NCBI RefSeq assembly: GCF_025574465.1 | Contig: NZ_JAOBPP010000021.1 | Coordinates: forward strand, 372,001 to 436,000 | Direction of reading: 5' to 3' | Source: Kordiimonas aestuarii | GTDB taxonomy: Bacteria; Pseudomonadota; Alphaproteobacteria; Sphingomonadales; Kordiimonadaceae | DNA: 64,000 nt | Shown: one piece after another, positions 62,964 through 64,000 of the stretch | How positions within the stretch are numbered: position 1 is the first letter of the stretch | Layout of the letters: each line of letters opens with the position of its first letter | Position numbers and translations under genes: made by a program | Notes under the pieces: generated by a model | What the model was told of the DNA's origin: nothing | Seen by the model: the letters and a program-made list of their open reading frames with translations, nothing else | Database searches by the model: none

Positions 62964-63584
62964 ATGTATGAAGCTTTCATCGCCGCCTTCATCGGCCTGT
63001 TTGTGATTGTCGATCCCATCGGCATCGCGCCCGTTTTTGCGGGCCTGACCCAAAACATGCCCAAGGCCGTTCAGCACAAGATGGCGATCAAGGGCACGGT
63101 GATCGGCACGCTGATCCTTATTTTCTTCGCCCTTGTCGGCAAACCCTTCCTCGGTGCGCTGGGTATTTCGATGGACGGCCTCCGGGTCGCGGGCGGCATT
63201 ATGCTGTTCATCATCGCGCTTGAAATGGTTTTCGAAAAACGCACCGAACGCAAGCAAGAGTCGGCTGAGAAAATGGACGACTATTTCGAGGACATCTCCG
63301 TCTTCCCTATCGGCCTACCGCTACTGGCCGGCCCCGGCGCCATCGCCACCATCATGCTGACCATGTCATCCTACGAGCATGACCTGATGGCCCAGGGCGC
63401 CGTGCTGGCGGCGCTCGCACTGGTGATGATCATCACGCTTGTCATCTTCTTCACCGCCGGCAAGGTGATGGACCTTCTGGGGCCCACGGTTAACGCCGTG
63501 CTGACGCGACTTCTCGGCGTCATCCTTGCCGCCCTTGCCGCACAATATGTTCTGGACGGGCTCAGGAATACCTTCCTCAGCTAG
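62964..63584 (+). CDS. MarC family integral membrane protein
   Basis: A 206-residue protein of the MarC family, whose transport role is unproven. Signatures are FIGLFVIVDPIGIAPVFAGLTQ near the start, LRVAGGIMLFIIALEMVF in the middle, and FPIGLPLLAGPGAIATIMLTMSSYEHD, typical of the family. Six transmembrane helices are expected. A short charged cytosolic stretch (FEKRTERKQESAEKMDDYFED) lies between the two triplets. The start has GGGGAACC upstream. It follows folD by 63 bases. Confidence 0.93.
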   Translation: MYEAFIAAFIGLFVIVDPIGIAPVFAGLTQNMPKAVQHKMAIKGTVIGTLILIFFALVGKPFLGALGISMDGLRVAGGIMLFIIALEMVFEKRTERKQESAEKMDDYFEDISVFPIGLPLLAGPGAIATIMLTMSSYEHDLMAQGAVLAALALVMIITLVIFFTAGKVMDLLGPTVNAVLTRLLGVILAALAAQYVLDGLRNTFLS

Positions 63585-63808
63585 CCCGCCGGACCCGCCT
63601 CGCCGGGCCGCACACATTCCGCATAGAACCCGCACAGTTTTCGCACAAATCTCCACATTTTTGACCCAACTCCAGCGCAGCTTTGTGCGGTGTTGGCGGC
63701 TCGTCGCAGCGGGCGCACAACCGACAGCATGCGGCGGATGCGCGCGTTGACAGCCCCCAGGCTTTCCGTCACTCTCGCGCCGAATCAAACCATCAGGGTA
63801 GGGACAAG
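63585..63808. other. Intergenic region between marC and the M28 peptidase gene
   Basis: GC-rich sequence with small inverted repeats near 63584-63612, possibly a weak terminator after marC, but no clear T-run. Nothing else seen. Confidence 0.4.
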
Positions 63809-64000
63809 ATGAAAAACATACTCACCATCTCGGCTGTGGCGCTTGCGCTGGCAGCCTGCGGCAACACGCAAAAAGATGAGAAAAAACAAAACACTGCGCC
63901 TTATGAGATGAGCGCGGAAGCCCTTGGCGAGCATATCAGGGAGCTGGCGTCAGACGAATATGGCGGCCGGGCGCCCGCCTCGCCGGGTGAAGAGTTGACC
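63809..64000 (+). CDS. M28-family metallopeptidase lipoprotein (partial, runs off right edge)
   Basis: The first 64 residues of a lipoprotein: signal peptide MKNILTISAVALALAAC with lipobox LAAC (cysteine at 17), then a charged linker KDEKKQN. The mature part begins ALGEHIRELASDEYGGRAPASPGEE, which is the start of the N-terminal PA/M28 region (LasDeyeGRapgspGe) of alkaline-phosphatase-isozyme-conversion-like aminopeptidases. The zinc ligands lie beyond the edge. The ATG has AGGGA upstream. Confidence 0.7.
   Translation, partial: MKNILTISAVALALAACGNTQKDEKKQNTAPYEMSAEALGEHIRELASDEYGGRAPASPGEELT

Overview
The window looks like a chromosomal segment of a free-living aerobic alphaproteobacterium. 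The main signs are a RegB/RegA redox two-component pair, an MmcB-type DNA repair protein, a DUF3126-like protein, an NDUFS6-like zinc-finger protein beside polA, and large TonB-dependent receptors of the 'EEILVTAQKR' type. A Kordiimonadales- or Rhodospirillales-like lineage would fit, but I cannot fix the genus by reading. No phage genes, insertion sequences or CRISPR arrays were seen. The only sign of decay is a truncated LysR gene next to a tRNA-Arg.

Layout. 0-4.8 kb: a small membrane protein (cut by the edge), YcgN, an SCO-family protein, a secreted ankyrin protein, a divergent CobD/CbiB-like membrane protein, then regB-regA. 4.8-10 kb: signalling genes, namely a degenerate GGDEF/EAL-like protein, a LapG-type periplasmic cysteine protease, a membrane sensor with a degenerate HD-GYP domain, MmcB and a lone Hpt protein. 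10-13 kb: DUF3126, a Pmp3/YqaE-like protein, a GNAT acetyltransferase and a GT4 glycosyltransferase. 13-25 kb: a complete purine-ring degradation locus. A leftward operon (uraH-xdhA-xdhB-xdhC-aceB-puuD-allA) faces a rightward one (gntR-puuE-uraD-alc). Together they take xanthine to urate, 5-hydroxyisourate, OHCU, allantoin, allantoate, ureidoglycolate and glyoxylate, and malate synthase then captures the glyoxylate. A probable GntR operator pair lies between the two arms.

25-36 kb: a TPR/sulfatase-modifying-factor-like secreted protein, pbpC with a bacterial alpha-2-macroglobulin, an ABC-F ATPase, and the truncated LysR. 36.5-41 kb: tRNA-Arg(CCG), two tandem secreted TonB C-terminal-domain proteins, nadB overlapping an ABC ATPase gene, and a zinc-finger protein. 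41-48 kb: polA, a methyltransferase, an esterase, a Bcr/CflA-type efflux pump and a PiT phosphate transporter. 48-57 kb: three leftward TonB-dependent receptors; the first two are tandem paralogues and each has its own terminator. 57-61 kb: a FliL-like secreted protein, a probable unannotated structured small RNA behind a sigma-54-like promoter, and a 1001-residue beta-propeller protein, possibly a flagellar regulator, that also has a sigma-54-like promoter. 61-64 kb: YggT, a DUF167 protein, FolD, MarC and the start of an M28 peptidase lipoprotein.

The strongest candidate for something undescribed is the small RNA at about 57737-57872. It has a matched promoter, nested stems, an unpaired C-rich segment and a textbook terminator, and it lies between two genes that look flagellar. 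Second is the cluster of degenerate c-di-GMP domain proteins around the LapG-type protease.
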